From Lachnospiraceae bacterium (GTDB lineage: Bacteria; Bacillota; Clostridia; Lachnospirales; Lachnospiraceae), in NCBI GenBank assembly GCA_009774245.1, contig VSNM01000005.1, positions 50,119 through 114,118 on the forward strand: a DNA stretch of 64,000 nt. The letters run 5' to 3'. The stretch's first letter is position 1. Each line of letters begins with the position of its first letter. Below the pieces are notes generated by a model that made no database searches, was not told the origin of the DNA, and saw nothing but the letters and a program-made list of their open reading frames with translations. Made by a program: the position numbers and the translations under genes. Positions 8,758 through 17,802 of the stretch are shown here, piece by piece.

Positions 8758-10552
8758 GGTGAAAAAGACACTTGCTTTTATGCTGCGCGTCGCATGGCGC
8801 GAGAAGCCTGCACTTTTTGTCAGTTATCTGATCCTGTTTGCGGGGGATACCGTCGCCGCCATGAAAAATGTGCTGATTCCAAAGCTGCTGCTCGACGAGC
8901 TGCTGTTGGTGACGGAGGGGGCGCCGCTGTCGGAACATCTGCGTCTGATCGTCCTGTATGCCGTGCTGCACGTCGCCATCGATGCGCTGGTGCGTGCGGC
9001 AAACAGTGTGGCGGAGCGCGCAAAGGGGGAGATCAGCCAGTGGTTTCAGGAGTACTGTGACATGATGATCGGTGAGCACGCGATGAAAATGGATTATGAG
9101 CACACCGAGAATCCTGATGCGCTCGACCAGCTCAACAAGGCGCGCGAGGGTATGTCGTGGTACAGCGGGGGCGTGGTGGGTGTTCTCGACTGCGCGTACC
9201 GGATTGTGCTGAACGTGGCAGTGCTCAGCGGCGTGACGACGCTGATCTTTACCAGGTGTCCGCTGCTCCTGCCGATACAGGCGGCGGCCCTCGTGGTGAT
9301 ATCGTGGCTGACAGCGCGATGCAATGAGATTGAAACCAGGAGTTTTATCGGGCTGTCCAAGCGGAACCGTATCTTTGACTATATTTTTTTCCAGCTGGCG
9401 TCATTTCAGTACGGCAAGGATATCCGCCTGTATGACAGCAGCCGCATGATGGGGGATATGGCAAAGACACAGTTGGATGAGATGACAGACATCTGGAAGG
9501 GGGAGGCGAATGGGCAGCTGCGGTACAGATGGGGCATCGACATAGCCAACGTGGTGCGTGACGGCGTCAGTTACTTTTACATCGGGATGCTTGCCGTCCG
9601 CAGGGTGATTTCCGTGGGTGATTTTACGATGTGTGTGCTGTCGGCGACGCAGCTCTACAACAGTCTGCAGAACATCATAAACAGCGTGATGGACATGAAA
9701 AAGCGCTGCAGCTATGCCTGTCAGTTTGTGCTGTTCCTGGAGTATCCGGCGGCGATGCGCACCGGGGAGCGAAGTCTGGCGGACACGGGCGGCGGGGGGC
9801 ATGTGATCACGTTCCGCGACGTGAGCTTCCGCTATCCGCGTTCGGAGAAGTATGTGCTGCGCCACTTAAACCTCACGATCAGGCAGGGGGAGCACCTTTC
9901 GATCGTGGGCTTAAACGGCGCGGGAAAGACGACCTTCATCAAGCTGCTGTGCCGTCTCTATGAAGTGACGGAGGGCGAGATCTGCATTGACGGCGTCAAT
10001 ATCATGGAGTACGCGGACGAGGAGTACCGCAAGCTCTTTGCGGTGGTGTTTCAGGATTTCCGGCTCTTTGCGTTCAGCCTGCGGGAGAATGTGGCGCCGG
10101 GGCTGGAGGACGTGGACGAGGAGCGGCTCCGGGAGGTGCTCACACAGACCGGGCTGTACGAGGACGCGCAGAAGCTTCCCGACGGGCTTGACACCGTGAT
10201 CTATAAGAGTTTTGAGGAAAAAGGCGTGGAGCTTTCGGGAGGGCAGCAGCAGAAGACGGCGATCAGCCGGGCGCTCTACCGGGATGCGCCGATCGTGATC
10301 CTGGACGAGCCGACGGCGGCGCTTGACCCGGTTGCGGAGTATGAGATCTACAGGCAGTTCCATACATTAGTGGGCGGCAAGACAGCTATTTACATATCGC
10401 ACAGGCTGTCAAGCTGCCGGTTCTGCGACCATATCGCGGTCTTTGCCGAGGACACCGTCAAGGAATACGGCACGCACGACGAGCTTGTGGCGCATGAGGG
10501 CGGGATTTATGCGGAAATGTTCCGGGCGCAGGCGCAGTATTATGTGGATTAG
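8750..10552 (+). CDS. ABC exporter half-transporter, permease-ATPase (second of pair)
   Basis: 600 residues from the ATG at 8750, which overlaps the end of the preceding gene and has GGAGGAGG about 10 bp upstream; a longer open frame from 8615 is rejected. Membrane domain ~1-330 and ATPase ~365-600 with Walker A GLNGAGKTT, Q-loop VVFQDF, signature LSGGQQQ, Walker B IVILDEP and H-loop ISHRL. Both subunits keep the catalytic Glu after Walker B, so neither ATP site is obviously degenerate. Probably forms a heterodimer with the upstream protein in the cytoplasmic membrane. Confidence 0.88.
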   Translation: MREVKKTLAFMLRVAWREKPALFVSYLILFAGDTVAAMKNVLIPKLLLDELLLVTEGAPLSEHLRLIVLYAVLHVAIDALVRAANSVAERAKGEISQWFQEYCDMMIGEHAMKMDYEHTENPDALDQLNKAREGMSWYSGGVVGVLDCAYRIVLNVAVLSGVTTLIFTRCPLLLPIQAAALVVISWLTARCNEIETRSFIGLSKRNRIFDYIFFQLASFQYGKDIRLYDSSRMMGDMAKTQLDEMTDIWKGEANGQLRYRWGIDIANVVRDGVSYFYIGMLAVRRVISVGDFTMCVLSATQLYNSLQNIINSVMDMKKRCSYACQFVLFLEYPAAMRTGERSLADTGGGGHVITFRDVSFRYPRSEKYVLRHLNLTIRQGEHLSIVGLNGAGKTTFIKLLCRLYEVTEGEICIDGVNIMEYADEEYRKLFAVVFQDFRLFAFSLRENVAPGLEDVDEERLREVLTQTGLYEDAQKLPDGLDTVIYKSFEEKGVELSGGQQQKTAISRALYRDAPIVILDEPTAALDPVAEYEIYRQFHTLVGGKTAIYISHRLSSCRFCDHIAVFAEDTVKEYGTHDELVAHEGGIYAEMFRAQAQYYVD

Positions 10553-10639
10553 CGAGGAATCGAGGAAACTGAAATTGTAAATAGTGCAAAGGAATGTAAT
10601 TTTGAGAATGAACTTTTATTAAGGAGAGAAGATACGAAA

Positions 10640-12277
10640 ATGAGTTTGGAAAATAAATTATTGAGACAGGAATCAGAAGTTAACCCAATTACAGGGCTGG
10701 ACTATCCGGACCCCGACGTGATACGGGTTGGCGACATTTACTACATGGTTTCAACGACCATGCATTTTATGCCGGGCGGGGAGATATTGCGGTCGTATGA
10801 CCTGGTGAACTGGGAGCACGCCGCCTTTGTGTATGACCGCCTGGACAGCACGCCCGCGCAGCGGCTGGAAGACGAAGAAAACATATACGGCAAGGGCATG
10901 TGGGCGGCGTCCCTGCGCTTTCACAAGGGTGTATTTTACGTCTGCTTTGTCGCAAACGACACGGGAAAAACTTACCTGTACACGTCAGAGTCCATCGCGG
11001 GGCCGTGGGAAAAGCATCAGATCGAGGGATTTTATCATGATTGTTCGCTGCTGTTTGACGGCGATGAGGTGTATATCGCGTATGGGGGCAGGGATATCTA
11101 TATCACACAGTTAAACGCCGGGCTGACAGCGCCCCTTGAGGGCGGGCTGCACCGTCTGGCGGTCAGCGATGCAGGGCACCCCGGGCTTGGGTATGAGGGC
11201 ACGCATTTTTATAAAATCAATGGAAAGTATTACCTGTTCTTTATCCACTCGCTGCGGGACAGATGGATGCGCACGGAGGCATGTTTTGTGGCGGATTCCA
11301 TCGACGGTGAATTTACTGGCGGCGATGTCCTGGTCGATGACAGGGGCTACTGCGGACAGGGCGTGGCGCAGGGGGGAATCGTGGACACGCCTGACGGAGA
11401 GTGGTACGCAGTGCTGTTTCAGGATCACGGGGCAGTCGGGAGAATACCAGTTCTTGTTCCCGTGACATGGGAGGCCGGGTATCCTGTATTTGGAGGGGGG
11501 AAGCGGATTCCCCGGCAGTTTGAAGTGCCATCGCCGTGCGGAAAGACGGATTACAGGTATGAACCGCTGGTACAGAGCGACGATTTCAGAAAAGTGCCGG
11601 GACTTTCGGAAAAGGAGGAACGCGAGCGGTACGGCTGCTTTGGCCTGAAAAGCGTGTGGCAGTTTAACCACGAACCAGACCTGCAGCTCATCAGGCAGGA
11701 CACACAGCATGGTGTCCTATGGATAAAAACCGGAAAGATATGCCGGAGTCTGTTACAGGCGCGCAATATACTGACACAGCGTATGCTGTTCCCTCGGTGC
11801 GCAGGGGAAGTGACCGTGGACGCTTCCGCGCTGAAAGTGGGCGATTACGCGGGAATCTGCGCGCTGCAGGGGTGTTATGGTATGGCTGCGGTGACGCGCA
11901 GGGACGACGGTTTTTATATCGTGATGCAGGGCAGGACAGCCGCGGATGATTCCCTGCAGGCCGGCCCGGACGAGACTGTGGAGGGAACGGAATGGGAGGC
12001 GGTGCGGATCGGGCAGGGCACGGTGCGCCTTCGCATTGAGGCGGATTTTGCGCAGATGAGGGACGAGGCGCGTTTTTATTACCGTGACGCGCAATGCCAT
12101 GGGAGCAGCGGGCAGGGCGGTGCATGGAAGCGGATCGGCACCGCGCAGAAGCTGTATTTTAAGATGGACCATTTTGCGGGCTGCCGGTTCGGACTGTTTG
12201 TCTATGCCACCAGGGATATTGGCGGCAGGGCTGGATTTTCCGGGTTCCGGTATGACATGGACATGGGTACGGAATGA
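10640..12277 (+). CDS. GH43 beta-xylosidase/arabinofuranosidase with C-terminal beta-sandwich
   Basis: 545-residue glycosidase. The N-terminal propeller shows NPITGLDYPDPD with catalytic base Asp24, YHDCS with Asp134 and GYEGTHFYK with general acid Glu186, the three expected GH43 carboxylates. Residues ~310-545 match the beta-sandwich that follows the propeller in large beta-xylosidases. The start has AAGGAGAGAA about 9 bp upstream. No signal peptide; the enzyme would release xylose or arabinose in the cytoplasm. It is the last gene of the first + strand operon, and a hairpin lies directly after its stop. Confidence 0.9.
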   Translation: MSLENKLLRQESEVNPITGLDYPDPDVIRVGDIYYMVSTTMHFMPGGEILRSYDLVNWEHAAFVYDRLDSTPAQRLEDEENIYGKGMWAASLRFHKGVFYVCFVANDTGKTYLYTSESIAGPWEKHQIEGFYHDCSLLFDGDEVYIAYGGRDIYITQLNAGLTAPLEGGLHRLAVSDAGHPGLGYEGTHFYKINGKYYLFFIHSLRDRWMRTEACFVADSIDGEFTGGDVLVDDRGYCGQGVAQGGIVDTPDGEWYAVLFQDHGAVGRIPVLVPVTWEAGYPVFGGGKRIPRQFEVPSPCGKTDYRYEPLVQSDDFRKVPGLSEKEERERYGCFGLKSVWQFNHEPDLQLIRQDTQHGVLWIKTGKICRSLLQARNILTQRMLFPRCAGEVTVDASALKVGDYAGICALQGCYGMAAVTRRDDGFYIVMQGRTAADDSLQAGPDETVEGTEWEAVRIGQGTVRLRIEADFAQMRDEARFYYRDAQCHGSSGQGGAWKRIGTAQKLYFKMDHFAGCRFGLFVYATRDIGGRAGFSGFRYDMDMGTE

Positions 12278-12288
12278 CATCACGGGAT

Positions 12289-12325
12289 CGTGGCTGTCGG
12301 ACAGAAGGATCTTCCGGCAGCCACG
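12289..12325. terminator. Bidirectional hairpin between convergent GH43 and AraC genes
   Basis: A 12-bp stem (12290-12301 with 12313-12324, one G-U pair) with an 11-base loop. It sits 11 bp after the GH43 stop and 11 bp after the stop of the minus-strand AraC gene, so it can serve both. There is no long T tract on either strand, which lowers confidence in intrinsic termination. Confidence 0.55.
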
Positions 12326-12336
12326 CTGCGCCTCTC

Positions 12337-13389
12337 TCAGGTTTTGCTGAACGTATGTACGGACAGCTTGCTGCGGTATTCGCTGGGAGAGCATTTCTTG
12401 TATATCCGGAACAGGCGGTTGAAGGTGGAGATGCTCGAGAATCCCACTCGCATCGCGATCTCCGTGATGGGAAGCTCCGCGTGCGGCAGCAGCTCCTCCG
12501 TCGCCTTGATGCGCCTGTAGTTGAGGTAGTCGCAGAAGGTATAGCCGGTGTAATCCTTAAACAGCCTGGAGAAATGAAATTTGCTGAATCCCATGAGCGA
12601 CGCCATGTCCTCGAGCGTGAGCGGGTTCATATAATGCTCGTCGATGTAGGCCAGCAGATCGTTGAACTGCTTGGCGTATTCCCGCTGTCTCCCTGCCTGG
12701 ATATCGGCGGTGGCAAGCCTGTCTGCGTAGCTGGCGCCTAGTCTGGCGAACATGGTCATCAGCAGGGAGTAGACGATGAGTTCGCTGTACAGGTTCCTGC
12801 GGAAATATTCGATCTGCATCTGCATCAGCAGGTCAAAAATGTCCGTGTAAAGCTCCGGGGCGTTATCCTTGTTCAGGAGAAACGGGGTGCAGAGCAGCGG
12901 CTGGATGCCGGCATAGTCTTTTAAATGTGCCATGACACTGAGATCGAACAGGTAGACAAAGCGGACGCCGATCGAATCGGGAGGGGGATATACAGAGTGC
13001 AGTACACCTGGCGGTATGAAAAAGATCTCCCCTGTCTGGATGCAGTGCGTGGTCTCATCTGTGGCAGCATAGTAGCAGTCATTGACAGGCAGTATGATCT
13101 CGAGTGAATTGTGCCAGTGGAGCGGGAAGATCGCCATCTGCTCATTGTACCAGATGCGCACGGTGGAGCTGTTGCGGTAGTTGACGATCTCGTGGTTCTT
13201 ATTGATCATCGTGGATCCTGTGTAATCGCTGTTTGCGCTGTGAAAATCAAATCCGCGGCCGTTGATCCGCTCGAGGTCAATGGGGCCGGCGTGCACGGTC
13301 TGGCTGTTTTTCTCGTGCCTGGCCTTCGTTTCTTTATTCATACTATTCATATTATTCACATTATTTACATTTATATCTGTACTTGTCAT
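12337..13389 (-). CDS. AraC-family transcriptional regulator
   Basis: 350 residues. The C-terminal ~100 residues contain the two AraC helix-turn-helix motifs (LTLEDMASLMGFSKFHFSRLF and ITEIAMRVGFSSISTFNRLF-like segments). The N-terminal part has a cupin-type ligand domain (QMAIFPLHWHNSLEIILP, then GEIFFIPPGVLHSV). The first ~20 residues are an Asn/Met-rich low-complexity tail. The start at 13389 has AAGGA about 11 bp upstream on the minus strand. Such regulators sense an oligosaccharide or sugar and usually activate neighbouring genes. It is divergent from the transport block that starts at 13882 and convergent with the GH43 operon, so it is the prime candidate regulator for both. Confidence 0.92.
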   Translation of the reverse strand: MTSTDINVNNVNNMNSMNKETKARHEKNSQTVHAGPIDLERINGRGFDFHSANSDYTGSTMINKNHEIVNYRNSSTVRIWYNEQMAIFPLHWHNSLEIILPVNDCYYAATDETTHCIQTGEIFFIPPGVLHSVYPPPDSIGVRFVYLFDLSVMAHLKDYAGIQPLLCTPFLLNKDNAPELYTDIFDLLMQMQIEYFRRNLYSELIVYSLLMTMFARLGASYADRLATADIQAGRQREYAKQFNDLLAYIDEHYMNPLTLEDMASLMGFSKFHFSRLFKDYTGYTFCDYLNYRRIKATEELLPHAELPITEIAMRVGFSSISTFNRLFRIYKKCSPSEYRSKLSVHTFSKT

Positions 13390-13881
13390 TTGCTTATCAG
13401 TCCTTTGTCGTGAGTTCCTAATTATTGCGTTTCCCTGATAGTTATTATAATCGAATCTTTAGCAAAATGAAAGAGGTTTTGTGAGGTTATTGCTGGAGAA
13501 AACTGGATATTCGCTGCTATGGGCGGCTCCTGAGCCGTGAATGGCAGCGATTCGGGAGTCATGAGCAAAATATGGGGAGTGTGGGAAAATCGTATAAAGC
13601 TGCAGCGCGAGGGCGGAAATGTGAGAGCAGTTTGCTTGATCTTGACGCTGCCTGCGCGAATGGAATTGTTATTTTGTAGGAAATACTGCGAATACGGCAA
13701 TATAAATATACAGTGTGCACAAAAAAGCAACAGATGACTAGTCAATAGCAATGAATGGGAAGTGCAAATGAGTGATTAAGGCGTATTATATAATTACACT
13801 AAAAAATTGCTAAAACGCAGATGCTTTTTAGTCATTATTTGTAATTGTTCCCTAAAAAATACTGATTTTGTGGAGGAAAGT
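13390..13881. promoter_or_regulatory. Divergent regulatory region between AraC gene and transport operon
   Basis: 492 bp without a convincing gene. It holds a 40-bp imperfect palindrome at 13511-13550 and, close to the transport operon, an AT-rich -10-like word (TATTATATAAT, 13784-13794) without a recognisable -35 box, as expected for a promoter that needs an activator such as AraC. Small open frames inside it have no ribosome sites or family resemblance. Confidence 0.5.
13511..13550. repeat. Imperfect palindrome in the divergent promoter region
   Basis: The arms read TCGCTGC..AT...CGGCTC and its complement around a centre at 13530/13531; the innermost 14 bp (CGGCTCCTGAGCCG) are a perfect palindrome. 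It could be an operator for the regulator or a hairpin in an unannotated transcript. No flanking T run is present, so a terminator is less likely. Confidence 0.5.
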
Positions 13882-16851
13882 ATGAAGAGCCAAGGAAAGT
13901 CTGGAAAAAAGATTATTATTGCGGTTGCAGTCGCAGCGGTCATAGCGGTGATTGCTTTCCTTATGTCTCTGCGCGGTGTAGATGACTTCCATGAGAAGTA
14001 CGCGGGCGCTGACCTGAACACGGATGTAGAAGGTATGCAGAGGGTAGGGACTTATACGGGATACCTGAATGACCATGCCGGTGCGGCGCATCCCGACCAG
14101 AGCGTGGCTGTGGATCTGTACGATTATGAATCCGACGGCGGCGTGGAGGTGTATAACGACTATGAGGGAGAGGAGCAGGCGCTGTTTACGGACACGGATT
14201 CCAAAGTTACATGGAAGATAGACGTGCCGGAGGCGGGCTTCTACAACATTATTATGGAGTATCTGCTCCCGGAATCCAGGGGTGTTGCGGCGGAGCGCAT
14301 TGTCTACCTGAATGGGGAGATTCCCTTCGAAGATGCAAGGAATATCTCGTTCACCAGGATCTGGACGGATGCGGGTGAACCGACCGTGGACAATCAGGGC
14401 AATGAGATCAGGCCGAGCCAGGTCGAGGCCCCCGGCTGGCAGAAAGCGTACTTCAGGGATGACATGGGATATATCACGGAGCCATATATGTTTTACCTGG
14501 AGAAGGGCGAGAATACGATCGGCCTTGAGGCTGAAAACGAACCGATGATACTGCGGAGCCTCGGGATTACCAGGGTGCAGGAGCTTGACACGTATCAGGA
14601 GTATATGGCGAAGTGTCCGGCGGATGCATCAACCGATACGGCGAAAAACTACATGACCCTGATCGAGGGCGAGGACTCCACCTACCGTTCCGAGTCATCA
14701 CTCTATGCGAAGTATGACAGGTCTTCCCCGACTACCCAGCCGAACAGTGTGACAAAAACCGTGCTCAACTATGTGGGCGGTGAGGCCTGGAGAAGCTCCG
14801 GACAGTGGATTGAGTGGGAATTTGAGGTGCCGGAGGACGGATACTACAACATCATGGTAAAAGGACGTCAGAATTATTCGAGGGGCGTTGTGTCCAGCAG
14901 AAGCGTGTACATAGACGGTGAGATTCCGTTCAGGGAGCTGCAGGAGATTTCCTTTGCCTACAGCAATGACTGGGATTACAAGAATCTGGCTGCCGCGGAC
15001 GGCACGCCGTACAATCTCTATCTGACAAAGGGCGTCCATACCATCCGGCTGGAGGCGACACTGGGCGGCATCGGAAGCATCCTCGAGGAGCTGGAGGACT
15101 CTACCTTCAGGCTCAACCAGATTTACAGAAAGGTGCTGGTGTACACGGGTGCGACTCCCGACCAGTACAGGGATTACTATATTGAGAGAAGCTATCCCGA
15201 GATCATAGAAGCGATGGATCTGGAATCCAAGAGGCTTTTCAAGCTGGTAGATGACATGGTGGCGTACAGCGGACAGAAAGCGGACGGTATCGCCTCCGCG
15301 CAGACAGTGGCACAGCAGCTGGAGCGCTTCTGTGAAAAGCCGCAGAAGATCACGCTGGAGTTCACTACATTCAAGGACAATATCACCGCTCTGGGAACGG
15401 CGGCATTGAACCTGAGTGAGACGAAGCTTGACATTGATTATCTGGTAGTCAGCGGTGTCAATGTCAGACCGGAGGAGAAAAAGGCAAATGCAGCCATGAA
15501 GCTGCTGCACGAGATGAAATCCTTTGCGGCGTCCTTTGTGGTTGACTACAACGCGGTGGGTGATGTTTACGCGGAGGGCTCCGGCGAGGACATCGTCAAG
15601 GTGTGGGTGCTCACGGGACGTGACCAGGGTACGATCTTAAAGTCCATGGTGGACGATACCTTTACGCCGGAGAGCGGTGTCAAGGTCAATGTGGAAGTCG
15701 TTGACCCCAGTGCGCTGATGAACGCGGTTATGGCGGGAAGGGGGCCGAACGTGGTGCTTTCCGTGGCGGCGGACCAGCCTGTGAACTATGCGCTGCGAAA
15801 TGCGGTCGAGGACCTCACGCAGTTTGACGACTGGCAGGAGGTATTCTCCCACTATACAGAGAGTTCGTATGAACAGTATGGGCTTGACGGGCATATCTAC
15901 GCGATACCGGAGACACAGACATTCAACGTCATGTTTTACAGGAAGGACGTTCTCGAGGAGCTTGAGCTTGAGATTCCCAATACCTGGCAGGAGCTGATCG
16001 AGATGATGCCCACCATACAGGGAAACAATCTCTCGATCGGAATACCGACGGCGGCGGGCAGCAGCACCAATGCGACGGCGACTACGGCAGTTGCTTCCAA
16101 TGCGCCGGATCTGTCCCTGTACTTTACGCTTCTGTTCCAGTACGGAGGAGACATGTACAATCAGGACGGGACAAAGACGGAGGTCGACGATGAACCGGGT
16201 GTGAAGGCGTTCAAGGACTACATCCGATATTTCAACGATTACGGACTGCCTACGGTATATGATTTTGTGAGCCGTTTCCGTTCCGGAGAGATGCCCATAG
16301 GCATTGCGGCATACTCGACCTACAACACCCTGATGGTATCGGCACCGGAGATCAGGGGGCTTTGGGACTTTACGCTGATTCCCGGCACGGAGCGCACGGC
16401 CGCGGACGGAAGCACCTACATAGACCGTTCGGACTTTATCACCGGAAATGCGACGATGATGGTCGCTACCGAGAAGGAAAGCCTGCGGCAGGACTCATGG
16501 GAATTTATGAAATGGTGGGCGCAGCCTGAGACACAGGTGCGTTTCGGGCGCGAGATCGAGGCGCTGCTCGGTTCCTCGGCCCGCTACGCGACGGCGAACA
16601 AGGATGCGTTTGTACAGCTTTCGTGGAGCAATGATGATATCGCGGTGCTCGACGCACAGTGGGATCAGACCGTTGGAATACGCGAGGTGCCAGGAGGATA
16701 CTTTACGGGACGTCACATCACCAACGCGATCAGGAAAGTCATCAACGAAAAGACGGATTCCAGGGAGACGATTATCGATTATGCTGTAACGATCAATGAC
16801 GAGATCGAGAAGAAGCGGATTGAGTTCGGCTTGCCGGTAGTGGAAGAATAG
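13882..16851 (+). CDS. Large solute-binding protein with two CBM-like domains
   Basis: 989 residues from ATG 13882 (TGGAGGAAAG just upstream; an ATG at 13807 lacks a site). Residues ~9-28 form one membrane helix preceded by lysines, a signal anchor without lipobox. Two related beta-sandwich, CBM6/35-like regions follow (~45-240 and ~255-415): both contain a WxxDVPEAGFYNI / WEFEVPEDGYYNI strand and a 'YLNGEIPF / YIDGEIPF' turn. A helical stretch (~420-565) leads to an extracellular solute-binding domain (~568-980), with HIYAIPETQTFNVMFYRKDVLEEL and LSIGIPTA as family-like segments. The usual CUT1 binding protein is about 450 residues, so this one carries ~500 extra residues that probably touch polysaccharide. 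It heads the nine-gene transport operon and should feed the adjacent permeases. Confidence 0.87.
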   Translation: MKSQGKSGKKIIIAVAVAAVIAVIAFLMSLRGVDDFHEKYAGADLNTDVEGMQRVGTYTGYLNDHAGAAHPDQSVAVDLYDYESDGGVEVYNDYEGEEQALFTDTDSKVTWKIDVPEAGFYNIIMEYLLPESRGVAAERIVYLNGEIPFEDARNISFTRIWTDAGEPTVDNQGNEIRPSQVEAPGWQKAYFRDDMGYITEPYMFYLEKGENTIGLEAENEPMILRSLGITRVQELDTYQEYMAKCPADASTDTAKNYMTLIEGEDSTYRSESSLYAKYDRSSPTTQPNSVTKTVLNYVGGEAWRSSGQWIEWEFEVPEDGYYNIMVKGRQNYSRGVVSSRSVYIDGEIPFRELQEISFAYSNDWDYKNLAAADGTPYNLYLTKGVHTIRLEATLGGIGSILEELEDSTFRLNQIYRKVLVYTGATPDQYRDYYIERSYPEIIEAMDLESKRLFKLVDDMVAYSGQKADGIASAQTVAQQLERFCEKPQKITLEFTTFKDNITALGTAALNLSETKLDIDYLVVSGVNVRPEEKKANAAMKLLHEMKSFAASFVVDYNAVGDVYAEGSGEDIVKVWVLTGRDQGTILKSMVDDTFTPESGVKVNVEVVDPSALMNAVMAGRGPNVVLSVAADQPVNYALRNAVEDLTQFDDWQEVFSHYTESSYEQYGLDGHIYAIPETQTFNVMFYRKDVLEELELEIPNTWQELIEMMPTIQGNNLSIGIPTAAGSSTNATATTAVASNAPDLSLYFTLLFQYGGDMYNQDGTKTEVDDEPGVKAFKDYIRYFNDYGLPTVYDFVSRFRSGEMPIGIAAYSTYNTLMVSAPEIRGLWDFTLIPGTERTAADGSTYIDRSDFITGNATMMVATEKESLRQDSWEFMKWWAQPETQVRFGREIEALLGSSARYATANKDAFVQLSWSNDDIAVLDAQWDQTVGIREVPGGYFTGRHITNAIRKVINEKTDSRETIIDYAVTINDEIEKKRIEFGLPVVEE

Positions 16852-16862
16852 GGGCGTGAAAA

Positions 16863-17801
16863 ATGAAAGAATATCTGAATAAATTTTTTATCCTGCGGAA
16901 GCACAACATGCAGGTTGCGTGGAAGAAAGCGAAAAAGAGCAAGATGTGTTACCTGTTCCTTTTGCCCTATGCGCTGCTGTTTACGCTGTTCTTTGTGGCA
17001 CCTGTAATAATTTCCATCTTTTATGGATTTACTTACTATAACATATTGGAGAAGCCGAGGTTTATCGGCCTGCAGAATTATATCAGTCTGATCCTCGATG
17101 ACGACATATTCCTCATCGGCATCAAGAATACCCTGATGATCGCTGTCATCACGGGTCCTCTGGGGTATATCATGTCCTTCCTGTTCGCGTGGCTGATCAA
17201 CGAGCTTCCGCGGTGGGTGCGCAGTGTGGCGGTTGTCGTGTTCTACGCGCCGTCGATTGCGGGCAACTGTTACGTGATCTTCTCCGTATTCTTCCGGGGA
17301 GACGCGTATGGATATGTCAATGCTTTCCTGATGAACCTCGGCATCATCGACACGCCGGTGCTGTGGTTTATCAATCCGGACTACATGCTGCCGATCTGTA
17401 TGCTTGTCATCCTGTGGATGAGTCTGGGCACCGGGTTCCTTTCGTTCGTGGCAGGTCTGCAGGGTGTAGACAGGTCGCAGTTTGAGGCAGGGTACATGGA
17501 CGGCATCAAGAACCGCTGGCAGGAGCTGTGGTATATCACGCTCCCGAATATGCGCCCCATGCTGATGTTTGGTGCGGTTATGTCGATCACCCAGGCTTTC
17601 GGCGTCTGCGATGTCACCATGGCGCTCTGCGGATATCCGAGTACGGATTACGCGGCCCGCACGATCGTGACACATCTGTTCGACTACGGCTTCACCAGGT
17701 TTGAGATGGGTTATGCGTGTGCCATTGCGACCATTCTGTTCCTGATGATGATACTTTGTAACAAAGCAATCCAAAGTCTGTTGAGGAGAGTAGGAACCTG
17801 A
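16863..17801 (+). CDS. CUT1 sugar ABC importer permease (LplB/UgpA type)
   Basis: 312-residue polytopic membrane protein with about six helices, starting 11 bp after the binding-protein stop. The EAA loop that contacts the ATPase is visible as FEAGYMDGIKNRWQELWYI...LPNMRP (~residues 205-230). The N-terminus is Lys-rich and cytoplasmic. It pairs with the next permease, whose start is only 1 bp after this stop. No ATPase gene is in the operon, so a shared MsmK-type ATPase elsewhere must energise it. Confidence 0.92.
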   Translation: MKEYLNKFFILRKHNMQVAWKKAKKSKMCYLFLLPYALLFTLFFVAPVIISIFYGFTYYNILEKPRFIGLQNYISLILDDDIFLIGIKNTLMIAVITGPLGYIMSFLFAWLINELPRWVRSVAVVVFYAPSIAGNCYVIFSVFFRGDAYGYVNAFLMNLGIIDTPVLWFINPDYMLPICMLVILWMSLGTGFLSFVAGLQGVDRSQFEAGYMDGIKNRWQELWYITLPNMRPMLMFGAVMSITQAFGVCDVTMALCGYPSTDYAARTIVTHLFDYGFTRFEMGYACAIATILFLMMILCNKAIQSLLRRVGT

Positions 17802-17802
17802 T

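Noticed and set aside
13766..13794. Consensus sigma-A promoter for the transport operon
   Set aside because: A -10-like word exists but no -35 box at 16-18 bp; only an activator-dependent promoter is suggested.
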